From the NCBI GenBank assembly GCA_900314985.1, contig OMXL01000030.1, positions 1-33,364 of the forward strand: a stretch of 33,364 nt of DNA, in the 5' to 3' direction. Position numbers and translations under genes: made by a program. The DNA comes from an uncultured Prevotellaceae bacterium (GTDB lineage: Bacteria > Bacteroidota > Bacteroidia > Bacteroidales > Bacteroidaceae). This document shows, piece after piece, positions 31,888 through 33,364 of this stretch. Below the pieces are notes generated by a model. The model was not told where the DNA came from, searched no databases, and saw nothing but the letters and a program-made list of their open reading frames with translations. How positions within the stretch are numbered: the stretch's first letter is position 1; the number at the start of each line of letters is the position of its first letter.

Positions 31888-32394
31888 TTATCGCTGTTCA
31901 AGTTTTGGGAGTATTTGGGTTAAACGTGTGTTGAAGTCGGGATCAAGGAAGCTCTTGTAGCATCCTGAGATCAGTGTCTGTGCCTGCTCTGCAATCTGCT
32001 CTACCGGTGTGCAGATGCGCTGGGTCTTCATGACGCCAGTCAAGAACTCTTTCACCATCAGTTCTGACTCCTGACGGATGAATGCCTCGTTGCGAAACAC
32101 CTTGTCGTAGTCGCGCTTCTGGATTAGTTCCATCTTCTGCCCGTTGAAGGCATACAGCTCGATGCTGTCGATGTAGGTCCAGCTGTGGTACAGGCCCACC
32201 TTCTCAACGATGACGATACGGTCGCAGAAACGTATGCCAAGGTAGTAGCGGTGTCCATTACTGCTCTCGTACTCGTCGCAGATGAACATCTTCTGACTGT
32301 TGTCCCATGTAGGGATATGCACGCGAGGACTGCCGTATGTAGGCAGAATGCTGTCAAACAGACTCTTGTTGATTGCTTTGGTCAATGTTGCCAT
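31888..32394 (-). CDS. Uncharacterised protein, paralog of the adjacent upstream gene
   Basis: 168 residues, not recognised. It is cytoplasmic by absence of signal or membrane segments. The core HRYYLGIRFCDRIVIVEKVG, SIELYAFNGQKMELIQK, FRNEAFIRQESELMVKEFLT then GVMKTQ matches the neighbour at 32450-32896 position by position (YYQAVRFSNRLAVYYDIG; GIKLFCWDGQKAQLIAQKYW; AKEQSILMLKGFLEGQLKLQ). The two thus arose by tandem duplication and have diverged. Beta strands followed by a long amphipathic C-terminal helix are predicted by eye. It ends 4 nt before the PIF1-like gene's ATG. Confidence 0.72.
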   Translation of the reverse strand: MATLTKAINKSLFDSILPTYGSPRVHIPTWDNSQKMFICDEYESSNGHRYYLGIRFCDRIVIVEKVGLYHSWTYIDSIELYAFNGQKMELIQKRDYDKVFRNEAFIRQESELMVKEFLTGVMKTQRICTPVEQIAEQAQTLISGCYKSFLDPDFNTRLTQILPKLEQR

Positions 32395-32449
32395 AGTCTT
32401 GTCGGTTTTTGGTTGAACTTTTTGTTATCCTTGTCGCAGGCAGTCGCCC

Positions 32450-32896
32450 TTAGGCTAACTGCTTGCGCTGTGTCTCTTCTACCATACCTCTTGCGAAGCT
32501 GGTCAGTTCCTGGTCGCTGGCGTGTGCGCCCTGCAACTTCAGTTGACCTTCTAGGAAGCCTTTCAGCATCAAGATGCTTTGCTCCTTGGCGAAGTACTCC
32601 GAGAAGTCGCGCCAGTCGCTGCCGCCCCAGTACTTCTGAGCTATGAGCTGTGCCTTCTGGCCGTCCCAGCAGAACAGCTTGATGCCATTCAGGAAGGTTC
32701 GGGCATATCCCTGACCGATGTCGTAGTACACGGCCAGACGGTTAGAGAACCGTACTGCCTGGTAGTACATGTTACCTGCTGCGCTGGTGTAACCTAGTGT
32801 CAGGTACACGTTCTTCGCGGCATTGTAGGTTAATGACTCGCCCGAGAGGGCCGGAAGCGCCTTTGCGGCAATGATCTGAAGTGCTGTGTTTGTCAT
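32450..32896 (-). CDS. Uncharacterised protein, paralog of the adjacent downstream gene
   Basis: 148 residues, not recognised. The N-terminus is helical (MTNTALQIIAAKALPAL). It shares the strand-rich core with G/D-G-Q-K-x-x-L-I and the C-terminal helix E-Q/E-S-x-x-M with 31888-32394. No signal peptide or membrane segment is present. A well-formed promoter lies at 32962-32970, so this gene likely heads the unit that continues through the paralog, the PIF1-like helicase and the hypothetical protein at 29254. Its 5' leader carries a 14-nt direct repeat. Confidence 0.72.
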   Translation of the reverse strand: MTNTALQIIAAKALPALSGESLTYNAAKNVYLTLGYTSAAGNMYYQAVRFSNRLAVYYDIGQGYARTFLNGIKLFCWDGQKAQLIAQKYWGGSDWRDFSEYFAKEQSILMLKGFLEGQLKLQGAHASDQELTSFARGMVEETQRKQLA

Positions 32897-32917
32897 AGCT
32901 TATCAGTTTTTAAGGGT

Positions 32918-32949
32918 TTGACTTTTAGTTTGTTGTTGACTTTTAGTTT
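32918..32949. repeat. 14-nt direct repeat in the leader of the gene starting at 32896
   Basis: TTGACTTTTAGTTT occurs at 32918-32931 and again at 32936-32949, 18 nt apart. Both copies lie between the promoter and the ATG of the 32450-32896 gene, so they would be in its RNA leader. Confidence 0.75.
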
Positions 32950-33218
32950 TTGTATTGCGATGCAAAGTTATGATTATTCTGAACATCTTCCAAATCATTT
33001 TGCCAATATAATGGTTCCAACTCATTAGGAACAATTACCTTGTTTTTCCGATGGGCTGTCTGAGCCAGACGCTTCTCGACGATTCTGCGAAGAATGCGAC
33101 TTTGTACGCCAGTAGGCTTCACTTGACTTTTGGGGGTCAGGTTGAAAAGAAGGTAGTCATACACTTCTGCATTCATCACGTTGGTTCTGTAGTTACTTGT
33201 TGTTTGGTAGTTCTTCAT
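32943..33218 (-). CDS. Small basic uncharacterised protein
   Basis: 91 residues from the start at 33218 (MKNYQTTSNYRTNVMNAEVY), rich in Asn, Tyr, Lys and Arg, with a basic helical middle (VQSRILRRIVEKRLAQTAHR). No family recognised. An upstream in-frame ATG at 33287 would add 23 residues of unlikely composition encoded by the direct-repeat region. The last codons overlap the promoter box of the next gene on the same strand. Confidence that it is translated is moderate. Confidence 0.5.
   Translation of the reverse strand: MKNYQTTSNYRTNVMNAEVYDYLLFNLTPKSQVKPTGVQSRILRRIVEKRLAQTAHRKNKVIVPNELEPLYWQNDLEDVQNNHNFASQYKN
32962..32970 (-). promoter_or_regulatory. Promoter of the PIF1-containing unit
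   Basis: The minus strand reads TAACTTTGC, a full match to TAnnTTTGC, with TTTG 20 nt upstream as -33 box. It lies within the last codons of the 32943-33218 gene and about 66 nt before the ATG at 32896. Confidence 0.7.
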
Positions 33219-33224
33219 AGTTTT

Positions 33225-33256
33225 GTGGTTTTTGGGGTTACTATAGTGGTTTTTGG
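33225..33256. repeat. 11-nt direct repeat upstream of the small basic gene
   Basis: GTGGTTTTTGG occurs at 33225-33235 and 33246-33256, start to start 21 nt, i.e. two helical turns. A one-mismatch promoter box (minus strand TTGGTTTGC) lies just beyond it. The remaining bases to 33364 are AT-rich and show nothing else. Confidence 0.6.
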
Positions 33257-33364
33257 TTGTACCCATCCCTTCTATGTTGCAAACCAAATAATTGGTCTGT
33301 CTTTTAGCATTGTTTAATCGTTTTATTATCGTTTTTACTTTAATTTACACATATTCAGCCAAGA

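Overview
The window reads as a chromosomal segment of a Bacteroidales bacterium, most likely Prevotellaceae. Reasons: the -7 promoter box TAnnTTTGC recurs upstream of many genes, Shine-Dalgarno sequences are weak or absent, SecA is very long with a C-terminal zinc tail, and outer-membrane barrels, a LptC lipoprotein, PpiD, a CorC/HlyC-type protein and RND efflux genes have Bacteroidetes-type sequences. No rRNA, tRNA, CRISPR array, insertion sequence or integrase was seen, and no stretch over 300 bases lacks a gene.

Layout. 1-4.9 kb (minus): folD (3' end cut by the window edge), ffh, an OmpP1/FadL-like barrel and a Trp/Tyr-rich exported protein. 5.0-5.9 kb (plus): prmA, divergent from the exported protein across a perfect 12-bp inverted repeat. 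5.9-11.5 kb (minus): ppiD, a CNNM/CBS/CorC protein, lptC and an outer-membrane protein, the last three overlapping as an operon. 11.6-23.1 kb (plus): a DUF4105/Lnb-like membrane protein overlapping a phosphatase-fold protein with most catalytic residues replaced, then secA, a lone ABC ATPase, an RND adaptor and pump, and a small TSCPD protein. 23.1-33.3 kb (minus): an accessory-looking block of three transcription units. One holds an FtsZ, a hypothetical protein, an ADP-ribosylglycohydrolase and a broken dnaB fragment. The next holds a small tail-anchored protein, a helical protein, full dnaB, a stand-alone WYL-like protein and a YbjN-like protein. The last holds two paralogous unknown proteins, a PIF1-like helicase with a helical C-terminal half, and a second copy of the hypothetical protein found beside ftsZ.

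Two themes stand out. First, the window is peppered with short repeats of several unrelated sequences: palindromic C/G-rich elements and 7-nt-period tandem arrays. They occur between genes, at gene ends where they supply stop codons, and in frame inside conserved proteins (PrmA twice, the CorC-type protein, LptC, the ABC ATPase and the RND pump). Second, the 23-33 kb block joins an unusual FtsZ (outside any division cluster, altered T7 loop, amphipathic tail) with a DraG-like hydrolase, and DnaB and PIF1 helicases with duplicated uncharacterised families. That block is the best candidate for an undescribed system; its function is inference.
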